This document shows positions 44,858 through 54,655 of a DNA stretch of 64,000 nt, piece by piece; position 1 is the first letter of the stretch; each line of letters starts with the position of its first letter. Source of the DNA: Candidatus Halobeggiatoa sp. HSG11 (GTDB lineage Bacteria; Pseudomonadota; Gammaproteobacteria; Beggiatoales; Beggiatoaceae); NCBI GenBank assembly GCA_030378105.1, contig JAUCGL010000004.1, positions 1-64,000 on the forward strand, read 5' to 3'. Below the pieces are notes generated by a model. It was not told where the DNA came from, did not search any database, and worked only from the letters and a program-made list of their open reading frames with translations. A program made the translations under genes and the position numbers.

Positions 44858-46312
44858 ATGTTAAATTATTTTAAATATTTCTTACTATTAAGTTCACTGT
44901 CCTTAATAAACTTACCAGTCAATGCCCAGTTGTCTGATAAGATTAATAAAATTTTAAATGCCACCTGTTTAGATGACAAAAAAACTTCTGTCAGTATAGT
45001 TTCAATTCCAACTGGTAAACAAGTTTATTCTTACAATACTTTAAAACCTTTGTTGCCTGCTTCGGTGATGAAGATTGTTACGACTGCTGCGGCATTACAT
45101 TATTTAGGACCTGAATATCGTTTTCAAACCAAAGTGTTATATACTGGAAAACGCAATAAAAATATCATCCAAGGCGATTTAATCATGCGTGGTGGTGGTG
45201 ACCCAAGATTTTCCACTGAAACACTTTGGCATATTGCCACTCAAATAAAAGACAGTGGTATCAATGAAATAACAGGTGATTTGGTTATAGACAGCCATTT
45301 TTTTGATAGTTATGATCGGGCTCCAGCTTGGGAAGTTAAACGTACTCAAAAAGCTTATGATGCTAAATTAGGAGCTTTATCTTTAAACTTTAATGCAATA
45401 GCTGTCCATGCTTTACCGGGAAACAAAGCCGGTGAAAAACTTAATGTTTGGCTAGAACCAGCTCCGGCTTACATTAAGCTTATTAACAAGACTAAAACTG
45501 TCAAACGTGGTAAAAATACAGTATGGGCAAGTCGTAGAGAAAGTGAAGAAGTTCTTGGGCAAATAAATATGCTAGTTAAAGGTAAATTGTCTATTAATTC
45601 TCAAGAAAAAATTATTCGGTTAAATGTTGATAATCCGGCTCGTTATGCAATTGAAACCTTAAGATTATTATTACAAAAAGCTGGAATAAAGATACAAGGG
45701 ACAACTAAAATTGCTTTGAGTCCAACGAATGGTAAAGAAATTTATTCACATCTATCAGAACCTTTAACTTTGATTTTAAAAGAGTTAAATACTTTTTCTA
45801 ATAATTTTACTGCCGAACAAGTTATTAAAACTATTGCTGCGGAAAGATTTGGAACTCCCGGCTCTCATGCAGAAGGATTAAAATTAGTTATGGATTTTTT
45901 ACGAATTCTAAATGTTGATGAAAGAGGGGTGGTTATTGTCGATGGTTCTGGTTTATCTAGGAAAAATTTGATGACAACTAAAGCAATAACTGGTCTACTT
46001 GCCGCTATGTATTCACGATTTGATTCTGGGCCTGATTTTATCACTGCACTACGAGTTTTAGGAACTAATGGTATAAATTCCAAACGATTATCTAATTCAC
46101 CGGCTAAAGGGCAGATTCGAGCTAAGACTGGTACTTTAAGAAAAGTAAGTACTTTAGCTGGTTATGTGGCAAACCATGAAGGTAAAGTATTTGGTTATGC
46201 TTTATTTTTGAATAACAACCGTTGTGGGTATTGGAAAGCTGATAAGATAGAAGATAAGATTGTTACAGCTATTTATGAATTGGGGAATGACGGTTCTTCA
46301 ACATCACCTTAA
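44858..46312 (+). CDS. dacB: D-alanyl-D-alanine carboxypeptidase/endopeptidase (PBP4)
   Basis: Periplasmic low-molecular-weight penicillin-binding protein trimming peptidoglycan; 484 residues. A signal peptide (about 1-24, ending VNAQ) precedes the three active-site motifs: SVMK (Ser69, Lys72), SNN in FSNNFTAEQ, and KTGT near residue 420. The insert domain between the first two motifs has GDLIMRGGGDPRFS, typical of family S13. All catalytic residues are present. No closely spaced neighbour; it is convergent with the DUF2062 gene. Confidence 0.93.
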   Translation: MLNYFKYFLLLSSLSLINLPVNAQLSDKINKILNATCLDDKKTSVSIVSIPTGKQVYSYNTLKPLLPASVMKIVTTAAALHYLGPEYRFQTKVLYTGKRNKNIIQGDLIMRGGGDPRFSTETLWHIATQIKDSGINEITGDLVIDSHFFDSYDRAPAWEVKRTQKAYDAKLGALSLNFNAIAVHALPGNKAGEKLNVWLEPAPAYIKLINKTKTVKRGKNTVWASRRESEEVLGQINMLVKGKLSINSQEKIIRLNVDNPARYAIETLRLLLQKAGIKIQGTTKIALSPTNGKEIYSHLSEPLTLILKELNTFSNNFTAEQVIKTIAAERFGTPGSHAEGLKLVMDFLRILNVDERGVVIVDGSGLSRKNLMTTKAITGLLAAMYSRFDSGPDFITALRVLGTNGINSKRLSNSPAKGQIRAKTGTLRKVSTLAGYVANHEGKVFGYALFLNNNRCGYWKADKIEDKIVTAIYELGNDGSSTSP

Positions 46313-46401
46313 GACCGTTTCTTAATGACTCTGATATGGTAACTGGGTAGTTAACCATTTGAAGAGTCTCAAGAACATAGATAAATATTTTAATTAAATA
46401 G

Positions 46402-46962
46402 CTAAACTAATTTATTAATATTTTTTAATTGAGTTGGTTTAGCATATAATTTCCGATTACGTCTATCTTTCCATAATCTAACTACTTGTAAACGCCATAA
46501 AAAATTAACTGCTAAATAACCAATTGCAGCACTGATAGTACCTAATGCTAAACATCCTAACAATAATGGTTGTAAGAGATTACTTAATGTATATAACATC
46601 CATTCAGGAGAGAAACTAAAGTTTGTCTCTACGGTCGGTATTCCCAGTAAAAATGCCCCAAATTTATAGGCAAAATAAAATAATGGTGGCATAGTAACCG
46701 GATTTGTTATCCATACCAAACTAACCGATAATGGCAAATTAACTCGTAACCAAATTGCTGCTGCAACTGCCAATAACATTTGTGCAGGTAAAGGAATGAA
46801 AGCTATAAACAAACCAACAGCCATTCCGCCAGACAATGAACGTCTATTCAAATGCCATAAGTTTGGCTCGTGTAAAAGCTTCCCAAAAAATTGCAATTTA
46901 GGATGCGATTTAATTTTAGATGGTCGTGGTAACGAATGTTTAAAAAATTTCTTTATCGACAT
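46402..46962 (-). CDS. DUF2062 membrane protein
   Basis: Integral membrane protein of 186 residues. The DUF2062 signature is visible in LSGGMAVGLFIAFIPLPAQM, LRVNLPLSVSLVWITNPVTMPPLFYFAYKFG and the C-terminal membrane helix. GGAGGAAAT directly precedes the ATG. It is divergent from comEC with only 23 bases between the starts, an arrangement common in gammaproteobacteria, so the two probably share a promoter region. Function unknown. Confidence 0.9.
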   Translation of the reverse strand: MSIKKFFKHSLPRPSKIKSHPKLQFFGKLLHEPNLWHLNRRSLSGGMAVGLFIAFIPLPAQMLLAVAAAIWLRVNLPLSVSLVWITNPVTMPPLFYFAYKFGAFLLGIPTVETNFSFSPEWMLYTLSNLLQPLLLGCLALGTISAAIGYLAVNFLWRLQVVRLWKDRRNRKLYAKPTQLKNINKLV

Positions 46963-46985
46963 ATTTCCTCCGAATAAATAAGTAT

Positions 46986-49244
46986 ATGCGTTTAAGCATA
47001 TTGGCTTTTTTCTTTGGCATATTATATTGCCAAACCCTAACAGAACTACCAGACCTCATCTGGTTTCTTCTGGCATTGCCTTTAGTTAAATTTCCTCGTA
47101 CCCGTCTACTATTTTTCTTCGTACTCGGATTGGCATATGCAGTTTTTCGTGCAGATATTATATTAGCACAAAAAGTACCGATTGAACTAACAAGGAACAA
47201 TATAAAAATAACTGGCACTATAATTGGCACTCCTTATCAGCATGGATTAATATTTTCTCCAAAAGCCACTGAGGAATGGCCTAATCCCGGTCTTATTTAT
47301 TTAAAATATTCCCCAAATGTTCAGTATGAAATGATTCCCGGTCAAAAATGGCGATTAACAGTTCGCTTAAAACAGATACGAACTACATCTAATCCAGATA
47401 GCTTTAATCTTGAAACATGGCTGTTTAAAAACAGTATAGCGGCAACTGGTTCAATACGTTCAGCAACATATTTACAAGAATTTTCTTTATTGAACATCAA
47501 TAATATACGTCATCATTTAGCAGAAGAACTTAAAACAGAATTAGCTGAATATCAAAGCGTTGGCATAATTATCGCCTTGGCCCTTGGTGACAGAAGTGCA
47601 ATACCTACTCCCCAAAAAGAAATCCTACGTCATGCCAATATATCTCATTTAATTGCAATTTCTGGCTTGCATATTGGATTTATTGCATGGCTTACTTTTA
47701 TTATCAGCCGTAGTTTATGGAAATATATGGGCAGTATGGCATTATTATTTCCAGCTCCTCGTTTTGCAGCTTTGGCAAGTATATTTTTTGCGACTAATTA
47801 TGCCATGTTAGCCGGTTTTTCTTTGCCTACTCAAAGAGCTTTAATCATGGTGATGGTAGCATTGTTTGGCATAATATTCAATTACAAAATAGCTGCTTCT
47901 AAAATCTTTGCTATAACTTTACTACTAATATTATTATTGGAACCATTAACAGTTTTATCCATAGAATTTTGGTTATCATTTGGAACGGTTGCAATAATTT
48001 TTTATGGTTTGACTGGTTATCCTGAAAAAGGTAATAGTTTTTTAGAAAAGAATTTTATGCACATCATTAAAATTCAAATAATAGTAACTGTTGGGTTATT
48101 TCCCATCTTATTATTTATATTTGGTTATGTTTCGTTGTTGTCATTTGCCGCTAATTTCATTGCTATTCCTTGGACAAGTTTTATTGTTATTCCGTTCACT
48201 TTATTAGGAATAATTCTATTACCATTAACCAGTGGATTGTTACACATAGCTGCATTTACTTTTGATGCTATATTGATACCAATAATTTTTCTCGCTAATT
48301 TAGATTGGAATTTATGGCAGCAAAAAATATCATTATTCACTTTGATAACATCTATGATCGGAATTTTTATCTTATTGCTACCAAAAGGATTTCCAGCTAA
48401 ATGGTTGGGATTTATTTGGTTATTACCTTTATTTAATTATCCTCAATACCATTCAAATAATCTTAAACAAGGAGAGGTATGGTTCACATTATTAGATGTT
48501 GGACAAGGTTTGTCGGCGGTTATACGCACTAAAAATCATGTGTTAATTTACGACACTGGGCCAAGTAAATATATCGGTAGAACTGTTATAATTCCATTTT
48601 TGAGAGCTAAAAAAATACAACATATTGATAAACTTGTCATAAGTCATACTGATAAAGACCATGATGGTGGAGTTGAAGCTATCTTGAATAAGAAATATTT
48701 ATCAGTCGCAGAGATATTAACCAGTGCAGTTGATGAATATAAAACCAAATATCCTAAGTATAAAGTTGAGCCTTGCCAAGCCGATATTAATCATTGGGTA
48801 TGGGATGAAGTAACTTTTCAAATTTTACATCCTCCAGCCGATTTCAAGTTTAAAAATACTAATGATATAAGTTGTGTATTAAAAATAACTAATGGTAACA
48901 ATAGTATCTTATTACCCGGCGATATAAGTTCGGATGTTGAATTACAATTAATAACCAGCTATAAATCAAAGTTGAAGACTGATGTTTTAGTTGCTTCACA
49001 TCATGGTAGTGCTAGTTCATCAAGTATCAGTTTTATTAATATAGCCAATCCAAAAATAGTTTTATTTTCAAGTGGTTATAATAACAAATATAATCATCCA
49101 AGAAAAAATATAGAAAAACGTTATGAAAAATATAGAATTTTAACTCAAAATACTGCTGATTCGGGGGCTATTAATTTGAACTTAACTACGGATGGAATTT
49201 TCGGACCTGACATTGCTCGTAAAAAGTTTTATTGGTATGAATGA
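46986..49244 (+). CDS. comEC: ComEC/Rec2 DNA-uptake channel
   Basis: Inner-membrane protein that carries single-stranded DNA into the cytoplasm in natural transformation; 752 residues, normal for the family. An N-terminal membrane pair and OB-fold-like DUF4131 region (about 1-170) are followed by the Competence domain (about 180-470; HANISHLIAISGLHIGFIAW and LAGFSLPTQRALIMV) with many membrane segments. The C-terminal metallo-beta-lactamase domain (about 500-752) has LLDVGQGLSAVI, SHTDKDHDGG and VLVASHHGSASSSS. All parts appear intact, so DNA uptake machinery is probably functional. Confidence 0.95.
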   Translation: MRLSILAFFFGILYCQTLTELPDLIWFLLALPLVKFPRTRLLFFFVLGLAYAVFRADIILAQKVPIELTRNNIKITGTIIGTPYQHGLIFSPKATEEWPNPGLIYLKYSPNVQYEMIPGQKWRLTVRLKQIRTTSNPDSFNLETWLFKNSIAATGSIRSATYLQEFSLLNINNIRHHLAEELKTELAEYQSVGIIIALALGDRSAIPTPQKEILRHANISHLIAISGLHIGFIAWLTFIISRSLWKYMGSMALLFPAPRFAALASIFFATNYAMLAGFSLPTQRALIMVMVALFGIIFNYKIAASKIFAITLLLILLLEPLTVLSIEFWLSFGTVAIIFYGLTGYPEKGNSFLEKNFMHIIKIQIIVTVGLFPILLFIFGYVSLLSFAANFIAIPWTSFIVIPFTLLGIILLPLTSGLLHIAAFTFDAILIPIIFLANLDWNLWQQKISLFTLITSMIGIFILLLPKGFPAKWLGFIWLLPLFNYPQYHSNNLKQGEVWFTLLDVGQGLSAVIRTKNHVLIYDTGPSKYIGRTVIIPFLRAKKIQHIDKLVISHTDKDHDGGVEAILNKKYLSVAEILTSAVDEYKTKYPKYKVEPCQADINHWVWDEVTFQILHPPADFKFKNTNDISCVLKITNGNNSILLPGDISSDVELQLITSYKSKLKTDVLVASHHGSASSSSISFINIANPKIVLFSSGYNNKYNHPRKNIEKRYEKYRILTQNTADSGAINLNLTTDGIFGPDIARKKFYWYE

Positions 49245-49635
49245 TATTAATAATGTAACCGAGGAGTTTCATTATTGTTCCCAAACTCTGGTTTGGTAAC
49301 ACAATGCCATTTAAGCTTTGTTTTGGATTGAGCTAAGGTATATCATTGTTAATGACGAAGCTCGTAGGGTGCATAAACGATAGTGTCATGCACCACATGG
49401 ACAGATTTGGTGTATGACGTTTCACTTATACACCTTACGAGTTGTTACTTCGGCGAGTGGGAATTAGTAAATAATTCCATTAAGGGGCTTGTGTGATTTT
49501 ACTTTGAATAAGGAAAGTAGTAGAATAGAAGTTGCTTGGGCTTCGGTTGTTGATTCTGTGGAGAGTGTGAAACGGGAGGCTCGGCATTGTTAATGTGTGA
49601 CATTGAAATTAAATATTTTTTAAGGAGAAATCTTA
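49245..49635. other. Intergenic gap with a CTCGTAGGGTG repeat and a gene tail
   Basis: Contains the repeat at 49361-49441. A frame at about 49503-49592 reads NKESSRIEVAWASVVDSVES then VKREARHC and a stop, with no start of its own, which looks like the C-terminal remnant of a lost gene. Confidence 0.55.
49361..49441. repeat. CTCGTAGGGTG repeat family, copy 1
   Basis: CTCGTAGGGTGCATAAACGA to TATACACCTTACGAG; the 15-bp ends are imperfect inverted repeats. Copies at 50728-50785 and 53794-53874. Confidence 0.85.
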
Positions 49636-50709
49636 ATGAAGTTTGTATATGCTGTTTTAAATTGGGGATTTGGGTTACTTTTTCTGCTTTTGGGAACTTT
49701 TGGAATACTAGCTGAGTCTGTATTACAAGGAATTCCTTTTATTTTCATTTCTTTAATTTTGTTGCCTCCTGTTAGAAATTTTGTTTACTCAAAGACAAGG
49801 AAGGAAATGTCTGTAGTTGTAAGAACTATTTTAATTTTTGTTTTTTTGGGTGTATTTGGTGTTTTTAATCATCAAAATATGGAGAAAAAACATGCTCAAA
49901 ATTTGGCAACTCAGCAAGCTAAACAAAAAAATGAACAGCAAAGACTGGAAAGAAAGCAACAAAAACTTGTTTATTTTAATGCCAATAGAGAGCAAATAAT
50001 TTTAGATATAAAAGCGTCTCTTACTGCTAAAGAATATCAATCTGTATTATCACAGTCAAATAAGTATCTTGTACTAGATGACAAAGAGTTAAATGAGTTA
50101 AATGCCATAGCAAAAACTGAACTTGCTGATATTGAAAAGGCTGAACAAGCTGAAAAGAAACGGCTTGCTGATATTGAAAAGGCTGAACAAGCCGAGATTA
50201 GGAAAGCTGAACTTGCTGAAAAGAAACGGCTTGCTGATATTGAAAAGGCTGAGAAAACAAAACAATTACTTGCTGAATTGAAAAATGTTCCTGTTGAACA
50301 GTATGAAAAAAATAGAGATTTATACCAACAACTGGCAAAAATAAATCCTGATAACAAGAAATACAAACAAAAAATAAGTTTTTATTCAAGTAAAATCAAA
50401 GAATCAAACCAAAAATGGTATGAAGGCGGAACACTTCATGAAAAAAAGGGGGTAGATTGGCGAGAAGCGTCACAAAAAAATAAGTTAGCTACATGTGCTG
50501 ACTTTATTTGGACTTGGCACCAAAAAAAATTGCTTAATGATTTACTTACAAAAAATATAACAACAACTGATGATATTAAATTTCTTGCCAATAAAATGGT
50601 TGTTAGACTTGATGCTTATTCTAAGGATAAACAATTTGTCAATTTAAAAATACGAATTAGTGCTGGTTTGGTAGCTTTTGATATGGGATGGATTACTATA
50701 GAAAAATAA
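49636..50709 (+). CDS. Membrane protein with coiled-coil repeats, unknown function
   Basis: Not recognised. The 357 residues start with three membrane segments (about 3-25, 30-47, 55-75), then a long charged coiled coil (about 85-220) containing near-identical repeats of AEKKRLADIEKAEQAE, encoded by tandem DNA repeats at about 50126-50250. A soluble C-terminal domain (about 265-357; WYEGGTLHEKKGVDWREASQ, ATCADFIWTWHQK) resembles uncharacterised domains of bacterial accessory proteins. AAGGAGAAA precedes the ATG. Copies of the CTCGTAGGGTG repeat lie on both sides. Confidence 0.7.
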   Translation: MKFVYAVLNWGFGLLFLLLGTFGILAESVLQGIPFIFISLILLPPVRNFVYSKTRKEMSVVVRTILIFVFLGVFGVFNHQNMEKKHAQNLATQQAKQKNEQQRLERKQQKLVYFNANREQIILDIKASLTAKEYQSVLSQSNKYLVLDDKELNELNAIAKTELADIEKAEQAEKKRLADIEKAEQAEIRKAELAEKKRLADIEKAEKTKQLLAELKNVPVEQYEKNRDLYQQLAKINPDNKKYKQKISFYSSKIKESNQKWYEGGTLHEKKGVDWREASQKNKLATCADFIWTWHQKKLLNDLLTKNITTTDDIKFLANKMVVRLDAYSKDKQFVNLKIRISAGLVAFDMGWITIEK

Positions 50710-50727
50710 TAATTGGGCGTGATATAG

Positions 50728-50785
50728 CTCGTAGCACCATATAGACAGATTTGGTGTATGACGTTTCACTTATACAGCTTACGAG
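50728..50785. repeat. CTCGTAGGGTG repeat family, copy 2 (internal deletion)
   Basis: Same ends as 49361-49441 but missing about 23 bp after CTCGTAG. Confidence 0.8.
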
Positions 50786-50815
50786 TTTCTAATAATTTAA
50801 GGGGATATAATATAT

Positions 50816-51280
50816 ATGGTCGAAATATTTAAAATATTTCAAGGATGTTTAACACTACTTATAGCATGTATAGTCGCATATATTGCAATTCAACAATATC
50901 TAGTAAATAAGAGGAAACTTCAATTAGACTTGTTTGATAAAAGATTACAAATATATGAGGAACTCATATCTTTATTGAATATAATAGCAAGTTTACCTGA
51001 AGAAAAACAAAATAATTTTCAAATTCAACAATTTACAAATGATATTAGAAATTGTAATAATAAACTTACAGTAGCAGATTTTTTGTTTGAAGATGATGAG
51101 GTAATAACTTATTTAAAAAATATACGAAAACGTAGTATGAAAACACGAACAGCCTATATACAGGTGTCCAATGGTAAAAATCTTGAAAAGAATGAATTAA
51201 TTAAAGAAGAAGAACTAAAATGGTTTTCAAAACAATTTGATGAATCAAGACGTATATTCGTAAAAGCCATGAAAGTATAA
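50816..51280 (+). CDS. Single-pass membrane protein of unknown function
   Basis: Not recognised by name. The 154 residues have one membrane helix (about 8-27, CLTLLIACIVAYIAIQQYL) followed by KRKLQLDLFDKRLQIYEELI and a helical, charged cytoplasmic part. The motif LDLFDKRxxIYE recurs in many small bacterial single-pass proteins of unknown role. AAGGGGATA precedes the ATG, and a strong terminator follows. Confidence 0.7.
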   Translation: MVEIFKIFQGCLTLLIACIVAYIAIQQYLVNKRKLQLDLFDKRLQIYEELISLLNIIASLPEEKQNNFQIQQFTNDIRNCNNKLTVADFLFEDDEVITYLKNIRKRSMKTRTAYIQVSNGKNLEKNELIKEEELKWFSKQFDESRRIFVKAMKV

Positions 51281-51314
51281 AAATTATCTGATTCTAAGAA
51301 TTAATTTACCTAAC

Positions 51315-51347
51315 AAAAGCCCCAAGTCCATGACAAGGGGCTTTTTT
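51315..51347 (+). terminator. Rho-independent terminator
   Basis: AAAAGCCCC and GGGGCTTTTTT form a stem with a 14-nt loop and a T run. It ends the 50816-51280 transcript; the A run on the other side lets it also serve the convergent gene at 51363. Confidence 0.9.
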
Positions 51348-51362
51348 GATTGTGTGACATAA

Positions 51363-52097
51363 TCAAAGTTGTGATGTTAGTTTTAAGATTTCGTTTATCA
51401 AATTTAGAGGTTTAGCTACCTTACCCAAAAAATCATACAGTTTACTTTTTAAAGATGGGGATGATTCTAATGATTCGTAGTTGGTAGCAATACCACCTAC
51501 AATTTTTTGGAAATTATCTTTTAAATCTTTTGCACCGTATATTTTATATTTACTTATTATCTCTCTGATAGCTTCAAGAGATTCTAATAAGCAAATTCTT
51601 AAATCAGGATTTATTGCAGACTTATGAATTTCAGAGAATAATTCTTCAACACTATTTTTAATCTCATCTAGTTCGATTTTATTTAAACTTTCTTCATCGT
51701 AATCTGATAACAACATAGAAATTGTTTTTAATGTATGCAATACATGTTCATCAATATTAGCAAGAGCTGTGGGGAAATCGTCATCATTTAAATCTCTAGG
51801 ACGAACCAATGTTTCAATTTTATCAAAATGCGTAAAATAATGTTCGTAGTCTTCTCTACTACAAAATACTTTAAACATTCTTTTAGTATCTTTCATTAAT
51901 TCATATACACAAGATACCGCTTCAATAATCTCTTCATTAGTAACCTGATTACCATCTTTAACTTCTAATTCAAGAACATCTATCCATATAACACCATGAT
52001 TTCCATAAGTAACACTTTGTCGATTATTGTCATACCAATCTTTCAACTCCTCTAATATATTTAGGAGTCTACCTGCTGGATTATTTCCCTTAACCAA
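51363..52097 (-). CDS. Soluble helical protein of unknown function
   Basis: Not recognised. The 244 residues are acidic and nearly all helical, without signal or membrane segments. A tryptophan-rich stretch (ELKDWYDNNRQSVTYGNHGV) opens it. The start is TTG with GAGGAAAT upstream; no ATG is in frame near it. Located in a run of four same-strand accessory genes. Confidence 0.65.
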   Translation of the reverse strand: MVKGNNPAGRLLNILEELKDWYDNNRQSVTYGNHGVIWIDVLELEVKDGNQVTNEEIIEAVSCVYELMKDTKRMFKVFCSREDYEHYFTHFDKIETLVRPRDLNDDDFPTALANIDEHVLHTLKTISMLLSDYDEESLNKIELDEIKNSVEELFSEIHKSAINPDLRICLLESLEAIREIISKYKIYGAKDLKDNFQKIVGGIATNYESLESSPSLKSKLYDFLGKVAKPLNLINEILKLTSQL

Positions 52098-52232
52098 TTT
52101 TATTTCCTCTACTGTAATAATTTTTCATTATATTATACAATCAAGTACACTTTGTTTCAATAAATTTTTTACAATATTAAGTTTTTGATTATGTTGTAAA
52201 ATCAAGTTTTTAATATATTAAACTTTATCATA

Positions 52233-52991
52233 TCATTCAAATATTTTATTAAAATAATCCCTTACTTCATTAAAATTATAATGATTTGATTCTTTTAAAT
52301 ATAGTGAAAAATCTTTTGCAATTTTATCTATATTATTATCCAACTTAGCTTTTTTTAATGCAGATAAAAGACTATTTTTTACACCATCCAAAGACATACC
52401 TTTTTCCATTTGTTCACAAGATATTTTATATAACTTATTAAATATTGGATTTCCATTAGGCGTATAACCATAAACCTCATCATTTTTACCTATTTCATCT
52501 AAATTATAATCAAATTCTTTTCCAAATTTTACCATTTCATCAGTCATAGATATTGAATTATGTATATTGAAACGGTCACACTCAATACCCTTACAAATAC
52601 ACCATGCATCAAAAATAACAGCATGTTTATATTTTTTTTCTTTCTGAAGAAATATTCTCATTTGATTGACAATACTTAATTGAGAAAATGCATCAGTATA
52701 AGTAATATTTAACTCATTTAATATTTTCCATCCTTCATCATTTTTACCAGCCAGTTGAAGATACATTGGTAATCTAAGTCTTTCTTTAGTCATTAACTCT
52801 TCAGAACCTTTAGCAGAATAGGCTTCCTTTAATTTATCACATGCTTCATCAAATTTTTTCAGTTTTTTTAATTGAGTAGCTTCTTTTAGTAACTCACGAG
52901 CATGATTAATTTCATTTTCATCTAAAATTTTTACATTTTTATTAGATGTACTATTTTTATTATTAAATTTTGAAAATAAATTATTTAACAT
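52233..52991 (-). CDS. TPR-like protein of unknown function
   Basis: Not recognised. The 252 residues have an Asn/Ser/Lys-rich start (FSKFNNKNSTSNKN) and helical pairs resembling tetratricopeptide repeats (ARELLKEATQLKKLKKFDEA, CDKLKEAYSA). No membrane segment. It resembles small TPR proteins that bind partner proteins; no catalytic motif is visible. It is separated from its neighbours by more than 100 bases on each side. Confidence 0.65.
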   Translation of the reverse strand: MLNNLFSKFNNKNSTSNKNVKILDENEINHARELLKEATQLKKLKKFDEACDKLKEAYSAKGSEELMTKERLRLPMYLQLAGKNDEGWKILNELNITYTDAFSQLSIVNQMRIFLQKEKKYKHAVIFDAWCICKGIECDRFNIHNSISMTDEMVKFGKEFDYNLDEIGKNDEVYGYTPNGNPIFNKLYKISCEQMEKGMSLDGVKNSLLSALKKAKLDNNIDKIAKDFSLYLKESNHYNFNEVRDYFNKIFE

Positions 52992-53040
52992 ATTAGTTAT
53001 TAAGGTAAGTAAATATTATTAATACTTATAAGTATCTCTT

Positions 53041-53094
53041 CAAGTCAACTATCTTAACATCAAATAGACAGTTTGATTGCGTGACAAAATCAAG
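53041..53094. repeat. 54-bp accessory-region repeat, copy 1
   Basis: CAAGTCAACTATCTTAACAT to TTTGATTGCGTGACAAAATCAAG matches 54656-54709 at most positions. Its end is a TTGATT-N9-AATCAA hairpin, which also occurs at 51345-51368 and, less well, at 52186-52206. Confidence 0.75.
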
Positions 53095-53124
53095 TTAAGG
53101 TTAATTTTAATAAATTAAGTTCAA

Positions 53125-53718
53125 TTAAATTTTAGGTTTGTTAATAATAGGCCAACCAAATATTGATAAATAAAGAATAGCAAAAACGAAACTAAATTTT
53201 ATCGTCCATTCAGGTAACACATAAATAAATATTCCACTTAGTAAGTTACTAAGCATTATGCCAGCACCCATGCCATAACTAGTTGATAAATCTAGTTCTT
53301 CATTATTTGCATTATTGCCTATGATATTATGGAAAATATAAATACCAATCTCTACAAAAAGTATAAGCATAATAAGCCAGTATGGTAAAACCACAGAAAA
53401 AATAGAGAGTAGTAGAACTGGAAAGATAGATAACTTAATTAGTTCAATAAAGACAGATAAAGATACAGTGTTAGCATATATTATATGCAGCATTTCGTAT
53501 CTCCATTTTTCATGAACTCTTGTAAATATACTTTTGTGAGAAGACTCACTTGGTTTATAGTTTTTTAAATTTTCCTGTATTTCAGTATGTTTAATTTCTT
53601 TAGGATTGTTTTTATAAAGCCAGTCTGTCATTTGAATAAATGCGACTACTCCTCCAATAAGAGTTGATAGAGCTAAAATAAACTGAAAAATTGTGTTTGT
53701 AAGTATATTTTCTAACAT
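53125..53718 (-). CDS. Polytopic membrane protein of unknown function
   Basis: Not recognised. The 197 residues carry about five membrane segments: one near the N-terminus (FQFILALSTLIGGVVAFIQM), a pair in the middle (LSIFPVLLLSIFSVVLPYWL and LIMLILFVEIGIYIF), and two at the end. A cytoplasmic loop of about 50 residues (NPKEIKHTEIQENLKNYKPS) follows the first. No transporter motif is seen. Confidence 0.65.
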   Translation of the reverse strand: MLENILTNTIFQFILALSTLIGGVVAFIQMTDWLYKNNPKEIKHTEIQENLKNYKPSESSHKSIFTRVHEKWRYEMLHIIYANTVSLSVFIELIKLSIFPVLLLSIFSVVLPYWLIMLILFVEIGIYIFHNIIGNNANNEELDLSTSYGMGAGIMLSNLLSGIFIYVLPEWTIKFSFVFAILYLSIFGWPIINKPKI

Positions 53719-53793
53719 TTTTAAAAAATATGGTTAAATTTAAAGAAACAAACTTATTATACTTGATATTGTAGAGAAAACTCGTATAAGCAG

Positions 53794-53874
53794 CTCGTAG
53801 GGTGCATAAACGATAGTGTCATGCACCACATAGACAGATTTGGTGTATGACGTTTCACTTATACACCTTACGAG
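53794..53874. repeat. CTCGTAGGGTG repeat family, copy 3
   Basis: 81 bp, almost identical to 49361-49441 (one G/A difference noticed, CACATGG versus CACATAG). It lies between the membrane-protein and TIR genes. Confidence 0.85.
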
Positions 53875-53918
53875 TTATATTTAAAATTTTGATTTTGTCT
53901 GCTATTAATGAGAAGTTA

Positions 53919-54566
53919 CTAGTATAATTTAAGCTTCTTTTTAAGAAACTCATTATCTTTGCTACTTAATAAACTCCTATTTTTTAACATAATTGGTGTC
54001 AAATACTTTGACTTACATAATGTACAATTATAAATCTGACTATTTTTAATAGATATTTCTAGTATTTCTTTTCCTTGTTCTGGTGATAATTTATCAATAT
54101 ATGGAAGTAGTCTTTTAAAGTTAATTTCAGCCCCATAATAAGATTCAGACTCTGCTATTATCTTGAATATTAAACCGATACCCCATTCAAAATCAGCTTT
54201 AATAATACCTGGTAATAAGTTATCAAGATAGACATTTTCAGGGTCAATTTTTGTTGATTGAATATTGCTCGCAAACCCTTGTGGAACACTTCCATCAATT
54301 GAAAGTGGAATTATTGTCATTTCAGTACGAAAACTAGCAATGCCTGATTCTTGAATACACCAAAATGAATTATTATAATGTTTACTCCACAAGCTAATAA
54401 ATATATTAGCCTTCCCAATTTCTTGAAGTATTTTAACTCTCCACTCTTCGGATACATTTATATCTTCATGAGCCATAAATGGAGTAAAACCAACTTTGGT
54501 GAAAATATCTTTTACCTTACTAGCTATAATTTTATCCTTAGTTTGATAACTGATAAATATATGCAT
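53919..54566 (-). CDS. TIR-domain protein
   Basis: A Toll/interleukin-1 receptor domain occupies the first 140 or so residues of 215. It opens MHIFISYQTKDKIIASKVKD, contains FTPFMAHEDI and a candidate catalytic Glu in WCIQESGIASF, and SLWSKHYNNSFWC fits the central strand-loop. Bacterial TIR domains often act as NADases in antiphage defence or as effectors; which applies here cannot be told. The C-terminal part has a CTLCKSK pair (CxxC) that could bind metal. Standalone: no adjacent Thoeris, CBASS or Argonaute partner was recognised. Confidence 0.85.
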   Translation of the reverse strand: MHIFISYQTKDKIIASKVKDIFTKVGFTPFMAHEDINVSEEWRVKILQEIGKANIFISLWSKHYNNSFWCIQESGIASFRTEMTIIPLSIDGSVPQGFASNIQSTKIDPENVYLDNLLPGIIKADFEWGIGLIFKIIAESESYYGAEINFKRLLPYIDKLSPEQGKEILEISIKNSQIYNCTLCKSKYLTPIMLKNRSLLSSKDNEFLKKKLKLY

Positions 54567-54655
54567 AATACTTCCTTATTAACCTAACACTTTCTTCACC
54601 CTCCAAACTTTGGCGAGTAATAAATAATTAGAACATATTGCACTAATTTCCCATT

